From contig OU426979.1 in the NCBI GenBank assembly GCA_911387785.2, positions 121,788,579 to 121,852,578 on the forward strand: a DNA stretch of 64,000 bases. Direction: 5' to 3'. Below the pieces are notes generated by a model. It was not told the DNA's origin, ran no database searches, and was given only the letters and a program-made list of their open reading frames with translations. Origin of the DNA: Aelia acuminata. Its lineage: Eukaryota > Arthropoda > Insecta > Hemiptera > Pentatomidae. The translations under genes were made by a program, and so were the position numbers. Below, piece by piece: positions 45,442-58,200 of this stretch (its first letter is position 1; each line of letters starts with the position of its first letter).

Positions 45442-46786
45442 AACAGACTAGCTCAAAAACTATAAACCGCGGGAACCTGAAATTGGGTATTTAGTGTAGG
45501 TATATGCCCGCGATGTGACAGCAAAAATTTCATCGAAATTGCTCAAAGGGAGGGGGTACTTTATTTAATAACTTTTTACGTTTTTTTCGATTTTCTCAAA
45601 AACGGCTCTAACGATTTTGATTAAACTGAGTATTTGATCGATTTATATGCCCGAGATATGACTGTAAAAATTTCATCAAAATTGATCTACGGGAGGGGGG
45701 ACTTTACTTGATACATTTTGTATCATTTTCATGGGTTTTTTATTTACTCAAAAACGGTTTTAACGATTTTGATCAAACTTGGTATTTGATGTATTTATAT
45801 GCCCGAGATATGACTGTAAAAATTTCATCAAAATTGCTCAAAGGGGGGGGTACTTTATTTCATAACTTTTTACGTTTTTTTCGATTTTCTCAAAAACGGC
45901 TCTAACGATTTTGATTAAACTGAGTATTTGATCGATTTATATGCCCGAAATATGACTGTAAAAATTTCATCAAAATTTATTAACCGGAGGGGGGACTTTA
46001 CTTAATAAATTTTGTATCATTTTCACGTGTTTTTTTTATTTACTCAAAAAAGGTTTTAACGATTTCGATCAAACTTGGTATTTGATGTATTTATGTGCCC
46101 GAGATGTGACTGTAAAAATTTCATCAAAATTGATCTACGGGAGGGGGGACTTTACTTAATAAATTTTGTATCATTTTCACATGTTTTTTTTATTTACTCA
46201 AAAACGGCTCTAACGATTTTGATTAAACTGAGTATTTGATCGATTTATATGCCCGAAATATGACTGTAAAAATTTCATCAAAATTGATCTACGGGAGGGG
46301 GGACTTTACTTCATAAATTTTGTATCATTTTCATGGATTTTTTTATTTACTCAAAAACGGTTTTAACGATTTTGATCAATCTTGGTATTTGATGTATTTA
46401 TATGCCCGAGATATGACTGTAAAAATTTCATCAAAATTGATCTACGGGAGGGGGGACTTTACTTAATAAATTTTGTATCATTTTCACGGGTTTTTTTATT
46501 TACTAAAACGGCTTTAACAATTAACAAAAATAAGATATGAATGTAGAAAAATGTGTGACTTTGGGAAATGATAATTAGCAAAACACGTCAATTTCTAATC
46601 TAAGTAAGTTGGTAAGTGAAAGTTGTGTGTTGCGCGCACGCACCAGATTTTTACTTTCACTTACCTATATATGAAATATATTGTATATATAAGTATTGCG
46701 ATCGTGAAAATTTTCGACTTCCGGTTTTCAACGGAAATACACGTTTTGGGACCCCCTGAGTCGAAATAACCAAGTCCCGCGAAATG

Positions 46787-46825
<39 letters not shown>

Positions 46826-48171
46826 AACAGACTAGCTCAAAAACTATAAACCGCGGGAACCTGAAATTGGGTATTTAGTGTAGGTATATGCCCGCGATGT
46901 GACAGCAAAAATTTCATCGAAATTGCTCAAAGGGAGGGGGTACTTTATTTAATAACTTTTTACGTTTTTTTCGATTTTCTCAAAAACGGCTCTAACGATT
47001 TTGATTAAACTGAGTATTTGATCGATTTATATGCCCGAGATATGACTGTAAAAATTTCATCAAAATTGATCTACGGGAGGGGGGACTTTACTTGATACAT
47101 TTTGTATCATTTTCATGGGTTTTTTATTTACTCAAAAACGGTTTTAACGATTTTGATCAAACTTGGTATTTGATGTATTTATATGCCCGAGATATGACTG
47201 TAAAAATTTCATCAAAATTGCGCAAAGGGGGGGGGTACTTTATTTCATAACTTTTTACGTTTTTTTCGATTTTCTCAAAAACGGCTCTAACGATTTTGAT
47301 TAAACTGAGTATTTGATCGATTTATATGCCCGAAATATGACTGTAAAAATTTCATCAAAATTTATTAACCGGAGGGGGGACTTTACTTAATAAATTTTGT
47401 ATCATTTTCACGTGTTTTTTTTATTTACTCAAAAAAGGTTTTAACGATTTCGATCAAACTTGGTATTTGATGTATTTATGTGCCCGAGATGTGACTGTAA
47501 AAATTTCATCAAAATTGATCTACGGGAGGGGGGACTTTACTTAATAAATTTTGTATCATTTTCACATGTTTTTTTTATTTACTCAAAAACGGCTCTAACG
47601 ATTTTGATTAAACTGAGTATTTGATCGATTTATATGCCCGAAATATGACTGTAAAAATTTCATCAAAATTGATCTACGGGAGGGGGGACTTTACTTCATA
47701 AATTTTGTATCATTTTCATGGATTTTTTTATTTACTCAAAAACGGTTTTAACGATTTTGATCAATCTTGGTATTTGATGTATTTATATGCCCGAGATATG
47801 ACTGTAAAAATTTCATCAAAATTGATCTACGGGAGGGGGGACTTTACTTAATAAATTTTGTATCATTTTCACGGGTTTTTTTATTTACTAAAACGGCTTT
47901 AACAATTAACAAAAATAAGATATGAATGTAGAAAAATGTGTGACTTTGGGAAATGATAATTAGCAAAACACGTCAATTTCTAATCTAAGTAAGTTGGTAA
48001 GTGAAAGTTGTGTGTTGCGCGCACGCACCAGATTTTTACTTTCACTTACCTATATATGAAATATATTGTATATATAAGTATTGCGATCGTGAAAATTTTC
48101 GACTTCCGGTTTTCAACGGAAATACACGTTTTGGGACCCCCTGAGTCGAAATAACCAAGTCCCGCGAAATG

Positions 48172-48210
<39 letters not shown>

Positions 48211-49555
48211 AACAGACTAGCTCAAAAACTATAAACCGCGGGAACCTGAAATTGGGTATTTAGTGTAGGTATATGCCCGCGATGTGACAGCAAAAGTTTC
48301 ATCGAAATTGCTCAAAGGGAGGGGGTACTTTATTTAATAACTTTTTACGTTTTTTTCGATTTTCTCAAAAACGGCTCTAACGATTTTGATTAAACTGAGT
48401 ATTTGATCGATTTATATGCCCGAGATATGACTGTAAAAATTTCATCAAAATTGATCTACGGGAGGGGGGACTTTACTTGATACATTTTGTATCATTTTCA
48501 TGGGTTTTTTATTTACTCAAAAACGGTTTTAACGATTTTGATCAAACTTGGTATTTGATGTATTTATATGCCCGAGATATGACTGTAAAAATTTCATCAA
48601 AATTGCTCAAAGGGGGGGGTACTTTATTTCATAACTTTTTACGTTTTTTTCGATTTTCTCAAAAACGGCTCTAACGATTTTGATTAAACTGAGTATTTGA
48701 TCGATTTATATGCCCGAAATATGACTGTAAAAATTTCATCAAAATTTATTAACCGGAGGGGGGACTTTACTTAATAAATTTTGTATCATTTTCACGTGTT
48801 TTTTTTATTTACTCAAAAAAGGTTTTAACGATTTCGATCAAACTTGGTATTTGATGTATTTATGTGCCCGAGATGTGACTGTAAAAATTTCATCAAAATT
48901 GATCTACGGGAGGGGGGACTTTACTTAATAAATTTTGTATCATTTTCACATGTTTTTTTTATTTACTCAAAAACGGCTCTAACGATTTTGATTAAACTGA
49001 GTATTTGATCGATTTATATGCCCGAAATATGACTGTAAAAATTTCATCAAAATTGATCTACGGGAGGGGGGACTTTACTTCATAAATTTTGTATCATTTT
49101 CATGGATTTTTTTATTTACTCAAAAACGGTTTTAACGATTTTGATCAATCTTGGTATTTGATGTATTTATATGCCCGAGATATGACTGTAAAAATTTCAT
49201 CAAAATTGATCTACGGGAGGGGGGACTTTACTTAATAAATTTTGTATCATTTTCACGGGTTTTTTTATTTACTAAAACGGCTTTAACAATTAACAAAAAT
49301 AAGATATGAATGTAGAAAAATGTGTGACTTTGGGAAATGATAATTAGCAAAACACGTCAATTTCTAATCTAAGTAAGTTGGTAAGTGAAAGTTGTGTGTT
49401 GCGCGCACGCACCAGATTTTTACTTTCACTTACCTATATATGAAATATATTGTATATATAAGTATTGCGATCGTGAAAATTTTCGACTTCCGGTTTTCAA
49501 CGGAAATACACGTTTTGGGACCCCCTGAGTCGAAATAACCAAGTCCCGCGAAATG

Positions 49556-49594
<39 letters not shown>

Positions 49595-50939
49595 AACAGA
49601 CTAGCTCAAAAACTATAAACCGCGGGAACCTGAAATTGGGTATTTAGTGTAGGTATATGCCCGCGATGTGACAGCAAAAGTTTCATCGAAATTGCTCAAA
49701 GGGAGGGGGTACTTTATTTAATAACTTTTTACGTTTTTTTCGATTTTCTCAAAAACGGCTCTAACGATTTTGATTAAACTGAGTATTTGATCGATTTATA
49801 TGCCCGAGATATGACTGTAAAAATTTCATCAAAATTGATCTACGGGAGGGGGGACTTTACTTGATACATTTTGTATCATTTTCATGGGTTTTTTATTTAC
49901 TCAAAAACGGTTTTAACGATTTTGATCAAACTTGGTATTTGATGTATTTATATGCCCGAGATATGACTGTAAAAATTTCATCAAAATTGCTCAAAGGGGG
50001 GGGTACTTTATTTCATAACTTTTTACGTTTTTTTCGATTTTCTCAAAAACGGCTCTAACGATTTTGATTAAACTGAGTATTTGATCGATTTATATGCCCG
50101 AAATATGACTGTAAAAATTTCATCAAAATTTATTAACCGGAGGGGGGACTTTACTTAATAAATTTTGTATCATTTTCACGTGTTTTTTTTATTTACTCAA
50201 AAAAGGTTTTAACGATTTCGATCAAACTTGGTATTTGATGTATTTATGTGCCCGAGATGTGACTGTAAAAATTTCATCAAAATTGATCTACGGGAGGGGG
50301 GACTTTACTTAATAAATTTTGTATCATTTTCACATGTTTTTTTTATTTACTCAAAAACGGCTCTAACGATTTTGATTAAACTGAGTATTTGATCGATTTA
50401 TATGCCCGAAATATGACTGTAAAAATTTCATCAAAATTGATCTACGGGAGGGGGGACTTTACTTCATAAATTTTGTATCATTTTCATGGATTTTTTTATT
50501 TACTCAAAAACGGTTTTAACGATTTTGATCAATCTTGGTATTTGATGTATTTATATGCCCGAGATATGACTGTAAAAATTTCATCAAAATTGATCTACGG
50601 GAGGGGGGACTTTACTTAATAAATTTTGTATCATTTTCACGGGTTTTTTTATTTACTAAAACGGCTTTAACAATTAACAAAAATAAGATATGAATGTAGA
50701 AAAATGTGTGACTTTGGGAAATGATAATTAGCAAAACACGTCAATTTCTAATCTAAGTAAGTTGGTAAGTGAAAGTTGTGTGTTGCGCGCACGCACCAGA
50801 TTTTTACTTTCACTTACCTATATATGAAATATATTGTATATATAAGTATTGCGATCGTGAAAATTTTCGACTTCCGGTTTTCAACGGAAATACACGTTTT
50901 GGGACCCCCTGAGTCGAAATAACCAAGTCCCGCGAAATG

Positions 50940-50978
<39 letters not shown>

Positions 50979-52324
50979 AACAGACTAGCTCAAAAACTAT
51001 AAACCGCGGGAACCTGAAATTGGGTATTTAGTGTAGGTATATGCCCGCGATGTGACAGCAAAAATTTCATCGAAATTGCTCAAAGGGAGGGGGTACTTTA
51101 TTTAATAACTTTTTACGTTTTTTTCGATTTTCTCAAAAACGGCTCTAACGATTTTGATTAAACTGAGTATTTGATCGATTTATATGCCCGAGATATGACT
51201 GTAAAAATTTCATCAAAATTGATCTACGGGAGGGGGGACTTTACTTGATACATTTTGTATCATTTTCATGGGTTTTTTATTTACTCAAAAACGGTTTTAA
51301 CGATTTTGATCAAACTTGGTATTTGATGTATTTATATGCCCGAGATATGACTGTAAAAATTTCATCAAAATTGCTCAAAGGGGGGGGGTACTTTATTTCA
51401 TAACTTTTTACGTTTTTTTCGATTTTCTCAAAAACGGCTCTAACGATTTTGATTAAACTGAGTATTTGATCGATTTATATGCCCGAAATATGACTGTAAA
51501 AATTTCATCAAAATTTATTAACCGGAGGGGGGACTTTACTTAATAAATTTTGTATCATTTTCACGTGTTTTTTTTATTTACTCAAAAAAGGTTTTAACGA
51601 TTTCGATCAAACTTGGTATTTGATGTATTTATGTGCCCGAGATGTGACTGTAAAAATTTCATCAAAATTGATCTACGGGAGGGGGGACTTTACTTAATAA
51701 ATTTTGTATCATTTTCACATGTTTTTTTTATTTACTCAAAAACGGCTCTAACGATTTTGATTAAACTGAGTATTTGATCGATTTATATGCCCGAAATATG
51801 ACTGTAAAAATTTCATCAAAATTGATCTACGGGAGGGGGGACTTTACTTCATAAATTTTGTATCATTTTCATGGATTTTTTTATTTACTCAAAAACGGTT
51901 TTAACGATTTTGATCAATCTTGGTATTTGATGTATTTATATGCCCGAGATATGACTGTAAAAATTTCATCAAAATTGATCTACGGGAGGGGGGACTTTAC
52001 TTAATAAATTTTGTATCATTTTCACGGGTTTTTTTATTTACTAAAACGGCTTTAACAATTAACAAAAATAAGATATGAATGTAGAAAAATGTGTGACTTT
52101 GGGAAATGATAATTAGCAAAACACGTCAATTTCTAATCTAAGTAAGTTGGTAAGTGAAAGTTGTGTGTTGCGCGCACGCACCAGATTTTTACTTTCACTT
52201 ACCTATATATGAAATATATTGTATATATAAGTATTGCGATCGTGAAAATTTTCGACTTCCGGTTTTCAACGGAAATACACGTTTTGGGACCCCCTGAGTC
52301 GAAATAACCAAGTCCCGCGAAATG

Positions 52325-52389
<65 letters not shown>

Positions 52390-52998
52390 AACAGACTAGC
52401 TCAAAAACTATAAACCGCGGGAACCTGAAATTGGGTATTTAGTGTAGGTATATGCCCGCGATGTGACAGCAAAAATTTCATCGAAATTGCTCAAAGGGAG
52501 GGGGTACTTTATTTAATAACTTTTTACGTTTTTTTCGATTTTCTCAAAAACGGCTCTAACGATTTTGATTAAACTGAGTATTTGATCGATTTATATGCCC
52601 GAGATATGACTGTAAAAATTTCATCAAAATTGATCTACGGGAGGCGGGACTTTACTTGATACATTTTGTATCATTTTCATGGGTTTTTTATTTACTCAAA
52701 AACGGTTTTAACGATTTTGATCAAACTTGGTATTTGATGTATTTATATGCCCGAGATATGACTGTAAAAATTTCATCAAAATTGATCTACGGGAGGGGGG
52801 ACTTTACTTAATAAATTTTGTATCATTTTCACGGGTTTTTTTATTTACTCAAAAACGGCTTTAACGATTAACAAAAATAAGATATGAATGTAGAAAAATG
52901 TGTGACTTTGGGAAATGATAATTAGCAAAACACGTCAATTTCTAATCTAAGTAAGTTGGTAAGTGAAAGTTGTGTGTTGCGCGCACGCACCAGATTTT
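42131..52998 (+). repeat. Tandem satellite array of a transposon-like unit (nine units)
   Basis: Each unit begins ACTTTCACTTACC and ends GGTAAGTGAAAGT plus TTGTGTGTTGCGCGCACGCA and CCAGATTTTT. Unit starts: 42131, 43065, 44456, 45253, 46653, 48038, 49422, 50806, 52191. Lengths are 934, 1391, 797, 1400, 1385, 1384, 1384, 1385 and about 807. A unit contains a head (ATTGCGATCGTGAAAATTTT, GACTTCCGGTTTTCAACGGA), a (GT)n tract of variable length, then two to seven ~153-bp subrepeats (CTCAAAAACGG..TTTAACGATTTTGATCA, TATATGCCCGAGATATGACT, GGGAGGGGGGACTTTACTT), then an array-specific tail (GATATGAATGTAGAAAAATG). Adjacent long units are near-identical. No protein is encoded: 65-codon frames repeated at 45708, 48477 and 49861 are by-products of the repeat. 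Confidence 0.95.
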
Positions 52999-54240
52999 TT
53001 GAATTAGGATTATCGCTGTTTTATTTTTAAATTGTGTTTGCATTATTTTAACATTATAGTTTTAAATGTGTCTACATGTGAAGAATTCTATAATTTCTGT
53101 TAAGTGACTACTAATATTGATTGCCCCTAATACAAATGACATTGGAAAAAACAGAGGCCTAAAAATGAAAAATAAAAGCAACTCTTGAGGACAATGAGGA
53201 ACAAATCTCCATTTTGTATGAATTCATAAAAAAACAACAACAAATTACAACATGATATAAGTAATCATTAGACGCCAATGATCCTTTGGGGGTAGATGCG
53301 AAATCATAAGTGAGTAAAGAAGTAAATAAATGAGTCTAATGTTACTATCACAGTATATTTTTATTTAAGATTAAAAAGAAATTTTAATCTTTAGGACTTT
53401 CTTTCTTATGAAATATTTTAACAAAATTAGTATTTCTGAATAATCAATCGTTTAATAGGACATTTTCTGCGTAATTGATAGTTTTTACTTCATATGAAGA
53501 GGCATATTTTTAGCGCATATTAAGTCAGTCTCTAGTCATCACAAATGACGATTTCCCTTTTTCCTCAGCAGGGAAAACCGCACTATCTTACAATGTAAGA
53601 AAGCAGAAGGACCTAACCTGTTTGATTTGCTCAAACTACATATGTTTGGAGAAGTTATGGGAAGAGAAGATAAACAATCGGAGCAACTTCTCCATGCTTC
53701 GAATTGCCGCGAAGGAAACGAGAAGATAAAGTAAAACAGATGAATTATTTACATACAATTGTGGAACAACGCCTATTTTATTTTTTTAAGATAATCGTTA
53801 TCCAATTAATATTAATTTTTTTTTAGGACGTGGAAGGCATTCAAATATTATTATTAACAAACAATCCCTATTTAAAAAAACCACCGCCCTCACTAAGTTG
53901 AGGGGAGAAGTCAACTTAGTAGCCAGAAACTTTGGAAAATGAATTGCCTGGACGGTATCAAGCTGCTTCAGTTAGCTGAAAATAAGGCGGTGTGGGTACT
54001 CTCTAACTCCGGCTACTTGTTGGAACGGTACCTGAGTGCCCGTTCATTAACAATGCCTCTCCAGGTTTATACCTCCAGTGGTCCTCTGAAATTTCCATCT
54101 CCAGGCTGCTTTATAATGCATATGGTTCCTACTGGAGCCTGCAAAGGATAGGTTATTATATATTTTTAATTATTCTGCTATTTGAAGTTCTAATGTATGA
54201 ATAACATATAACAAAAAATAATAAACTTTATCTTAAAAAT
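52999..54240. other. Gene-free stretch after the array
   Basis: AT-rich. A GC-balanced patch near 53935-54150 is open for 70 codons (NCLDGIKLLQLAENKAVWVL...) but unrecognised; an exon fragment cannot be excluded. Confidence 0.35.
53892..53920. other. Perfect 10-bp hairpin
   Basis: ACTAAGTTGA, a 9-base loop GGGGAGAAG, then TCAACTTAGT. The loop is purine-only, so this is not a typical terminator. No function is inferred. Confidence 0.5.
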
Positions 54241-54371
54241 CTGCTGCGATGCAAGCAACAAACAACTTTCACTTACCAACTTTATTAGATTAGAAATTGA
54301 CGTGTTTTGGTAAATACGTAAACGTCAAATTTGCCACATTTTTTCCACATTAATTTACCTATTTTTGTTTT
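54241..54371 (-). repeat. Inverted relic of the satellite-unit tail
   Basis: Read on the minus strand it follows the array unit tail: AACAAAAATAGG..., AATGTGGAAAAAATGTGGC, CGTCAATTTCTAATCTAA, GTTGGTAAGTGAAAGTTGT and TTGTTGCTTGCATCGCAG. It lacks head, (GT)n and subrepeats. Together with 25169-25217 and the solo copy it shows the family is dispersed outside the array. Confidence 0.72.
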
Positions 54372-55922
54372 ATTTGCTCTCTATAGTACACTAAATTTTC
54401 TTGTTGTTAAATAAAAGTTTTTACCTAATTGTGATAATTCGGCAATGCAAGCATAATACTCCATCGAGTCTGATTTTATAAATCTCTATTTAGTTGTTGA
54501 AACTTCATTTAGTTACCACGGAAATAAATGATTTATAGATTAGAATCCTTTTCTTTAGTTTCCAACTTTGATATGGATCTTTCTATAACAGTTTTTCAGT
54601 TCTTCAAATTAGCTCTTGATTTTTCATCAGGGCAAAATTCTGTTTGTTGGCGATTAACTATAAGGTTACCAAGACAGCCTCCGATTTCCAATCTTTTGAA
54701 GGAGTATTTTTTTGAGTTTATGATTAGAGTCATTTTGAACTAAGATGATCAATTTCAGATGCAGTTTTATAAAATTGAGAAATATAGAACCTCTAACAAT
54801 TTTTATAAATGCCGCATAATTTGAAATGCTTCTTGGTAGAGAGAAAAGTAATGCTAGTTGAACTGGATGATAATAGTTGCCTTTTTATAAATACTTCAAA
54901 TATTTGCCGATATTTTGCAAAAGTAAGTAGTCGCGGCCATTCTTTAATAAGGAAATTTAAATGAAAAGGATCAACCTAGCGCTATATCAAGTTATTTCGC
55001 CGATCTGAGATCGTATGAGCTTAGAAAGGCATCTATATTTTAGGAAAAATGATTGAGGGGAGAGATTATAGTATGTTTATCTATGAGCTTGTTTTATTTC
55101 CTTTAATATTACATTTTGTCTCTTTCATTCTTTTATTTACTTCTTTCTAGTTCGCAGTGTCCGTTTTTCATTTTCCACCGTGATTATCTGTTAGAGATAA
55201 GAGCCTGGATTAAAAATAATACAGGCGGTCTTAGAACAATAGCAAAAAAGGGGAGGGGTACAGAAAGGAAGATTTCTCAGTAGAAATCTTTTATTAAACC
55301 TTTTCTCAAACATAAGTTCAAGCCTACTTCTTTGTTAGATTTGTATTTTTACCTTCTAAAATGTGACCTTAAAGGGAGGATAAAAGAATCAGTGAGAAAT
55401 GATAACATTTCTGAGATTTTTTGATTTGTTTGAAGCAAAATTAATGTTTTTCATTGTTTAGTTCGATCTATATCGATGTATTTGATTTAGACAATAAATT
55501 TGACAAGTTTTAAAATATAATATATCAAAATTATTTTAGTTGCTAGTTTGGGATACTGTAAAAAAAAGTAGAAAAACAGGAATAATTTATATTTAGCTTT
55601 ATATTTAGCTAAGCTGTGGGCCTATCTAACGTATATACATTATATATAATTGTATTCATATTGCATAATTGTATTTTGTCGGCAGAATTATTAGTATTAT
55701 TTTTTTTACTAAATCTAAAATATGGGTAAACGTAAAACTAAACTGGAATCTTACAAACAATAAATTATTACGACTCTAAACAAAAGCACCGTAGTACCTA
55801 ACTAAAAGTACTCTAGATACTTAAGATACCAACCTTCACTAAGCTGACCGTCAAAATCTAGTTCATAGGTACAAATCAATATTATTCCAATAAATAATAA
55901 TACCTCAATAAATAGCATTGTA
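54372..55922. other. Gene-free AT-rich stretch
   Basis: No supportable coding, RNA or repeat feature was seen. Confidence 0.35.
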
Positions 55923-56207
55923 GGGGGTCACCTGTGGTGTAGTGGTTAGCATGGCAACCTACAATACTAAAGGTCGTGGGTTCGCGACCCGCGATGGCCC
56001 TAAGATTTTTTAATGGGAGTGAAAAATCCTTAGCCATGCCGTCCCTCGGATAGGAAGTAAAATGGAGGTCCCGAGCCTGTACTATGTCAGGTACTCGTTA
56101 AAGATCCCTATCCAAATTAAACCTGGATAGGCAAAATTTAGGACTCCCGCTGTAGCATCGTCCGATTAGCCATAGTAGCATAAAAGGACGTTAAACAAAC
56201 AGTAGCA
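55923..56207 (+). mobile_element. tRNA-derived SINE, family S1, copy 3 (best preserved)
   Basis: Box A region GTGGTGTAGTGGTTAGCATG; box B GGTTCGCGACCC at 55979-55990 within a perfectly paired T-arm-like GGGTTCGCGACCC. The body then follows copy 1 closely: AATGGGAGTGAAAAATCCTT, GTAAAATGGAGGTCCCGAGC, CTATGTCAGGTACTCGTTAA, GGATAGGCAAAATTTAGGAC, GTAGCATCGTCCGATTAGCC, ending GACGTTAAACAAACAG. Intact box A and B could serve as an internal pol III promoter, by family knowledge. Confidence 0.85.
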
Positions 56208-57367
56208 TTGTAGTTATAATAATGAATTACCTACATAGACAGAAAAAATTTCGAGTTGATTTTACTCTCTTAAAGAGAAGTTATTCATGTTCCTTCACTC
56301 ATATTTCTCCTTCAAGTTAACAGAGGTAACAAATAGCCATATTTTTACTTGTCCACCCCGACAATCTTGTTGTCACCAGTGTCGCTGTTATTTCTCCCAG
56401 GACGTATTTAATCTTCTCTCTTTGCATTAATTTGGAATTCCTTAAAGCTTCCCTGTGAGAAATTTCATAGTCTTATTTCTTTATGGGGAGTATTTCGTTT
56501 TATTTTCTTGCGGTTTTTATAGGCAGAATTATTCCTGTAATTTATTAATTAGATAAGACAGTGTAACGTTAAAGAAACAAACAAAAAAACATATGGTTTA
56601 GAAGTCCCTTTTGTTGGAAAGAACCAACAGCTGGAACAAACTGTCATAGCACGTGTTTGTATCTACGATGTTCGAAACGTATCCATCCACGTCGTTTTAC
56701 GATGAATGCAGATGTTTGACTTCGTGTTTTTTCTTAAATCAATTTTTTAATTATAATTACTTGATTTTCAGCTTTAGTAACCCGCTTTTTTCGTAATCCC
56801 TTCTTCTATTAAACAATACTCGAGAATCTCTGGAGGGATTGATCATATGGTGATATATGGTAGCTATTATTTCAGTTTCGAAGAGCTAATAGGTTAGGTG
56901 GAAATGTTTTCAAAGATTTATCAAGAAATTATGCTTTCGCATCTATATTGTCTAAATGAACAATAGATTGTCTGAAAGTTTGGCAAAACCTGGCTTATAT
57001 TCTGAGATTGCAGGAGAAAATAATATTTGATAGTATTCTATGGAAGGAAGCCATGGCCATAGAAGATACACCAAATGCAAATTTACCTTTTGTACAAAAG
57101 CTGAAATCAATCACGAATCCATATTTTCCACACCGACGGTTTTCAAGGCTGAGAGGCTTAAATAAACAGTAGTGGATGAAAACAGATTTACTTGTGGGAA
57201 TTTCCATATCAAATCTACGAGGGTCTGAATACTTGTGAATATTTCTTGTAAATATATATTTTATTTAAATAAAAGTTTTGTTTTTTTAATTTCTTATCTA
57301 AAGATCCATATACTTATTTACTTTTTTATTGAATAATTCATGCATGAATGTTGTCATTCGAATTTTT
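56208..57367. other. Gene-free AT-rich stretch
   Basis: Nothing supportable was seen. A 70-codon minus-strand frame at 56995-57207 has no recognisable motif. Confidence 0.35.
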
Positions 57368-57545
57368 AAGGGAATGCCAAAGGAAGCGGGTTCGCATCCC
57401 ACCAGGTGGGAATAAAAAATCGTGGTCTAGCCCATCCTTCGTAGGGGACGTAAAATGGAGCTGCCGAGCCTGTGCAATCTAAAGTACTCGCCAAAGACCC
57501 CTATCTTAATTATACTTTGAATAGGATAAATTTAGGACTGGCATA
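57368..57545 (+). mobile_element. tRNA-derived SINE, family S1, copy 4 (partial)
   Basis: Box B-like GCGGGTTCGCATCCC, then GGGAATAAAAAATC, AGGGGACGTAAAATGGAG, CCGAGCCTGTGCAATCTAAA, GTACTCGCCAAAGACCCCTA and AGGATAAATTTAGGACT. Box A and the last ~50 bases are missing. Confidence 0.75.
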
Positions 57546-58061
57546 AAGTTTATTAATGTAACATCACTTTATTTTATCACTGTATTAATTTCAAGTTAAA
57601 TAAATATTAAACAAACTACAATTACATATAAGAATAGTACTGGATATTATATAGTAATATATGGATACATAATATTTTTTAATACTTCCGCGTATGCTCT
57701 AATTTTAACCGTAAATATTCTCACATGCATTTCTACGTGTTTGGAACTCTATTATCACCGTTCTCACGGAAGTTCTATAAATAAGTTCCGAGAAGAGGAT
57801 CTCACTTAGGCTCGACTCGATCCATGATCCCGGGATGACTCTTTGGATAATTGGACTAATGAAATATCCTGGCTGCTGTAGGAAGTTAAACTCTATTATC
57901 ATCCTTCATACCCGCCTGCTTCATCTTTACCCTCCTCCCTATCGAGATACCCTTAATCGTCTTAGTACTATAAGCTACGCTTTAAAGACTGTTATGAATG
58001 GCGTTTATGCAGTATCCAAATTCAGTGAGTATTTTTTAGAAATTAAAATATACATATTATG

Positions 58062-58200
58062 ACTCCTTGGTCGTGCTGTCCTTAGAAGGGGACGTAAAAT
58101 GAGATGTTTAAGATCCGGTCTCCACGGATAGGCAAAATTTAGGACTCCCACTGTAGCATCGTCCAATTACCATTTTAACCTAAAGTGATGTTAATTAAAT
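58062..58200 (+). mobile_element. tRNA-derived SINE, family S1, copy 5 (3' part, internal deletion)
   Basis: AGGGGACGTAAAATG..., then GATAGGCAAAATTTAGGACT, GTAGCATCGTCCAATTACC and an end AAAGTGATGTTAATTAAATA. The head and the middle of the body are absent. Confidence 0.7.

Noticed and set aside
45708..50058. Identical 65-codon open frames at 45708, 48477 and 49861
   Set aside because: They arise because the satellite units are near-identical. The frames span subrepeat boundaries and are interrupted in units with one extra G, so they are repeat by-products, not genes.
42131..52998. Regularly spaced repeats that might suggest a CRISPR-like array
   Set aside because: Repeats are 153 bp to 1.4 kb, contiguous, without unique spacers, and in eukaryotic transposon-rich DNA. 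This is a satellite.
53939..54151. 70-codon frame starting at an ATG after a perfect hairpin
   Set aside because: The protein was not recognised and is too short to support alone. Kept only as a note on a possible exon fragment.
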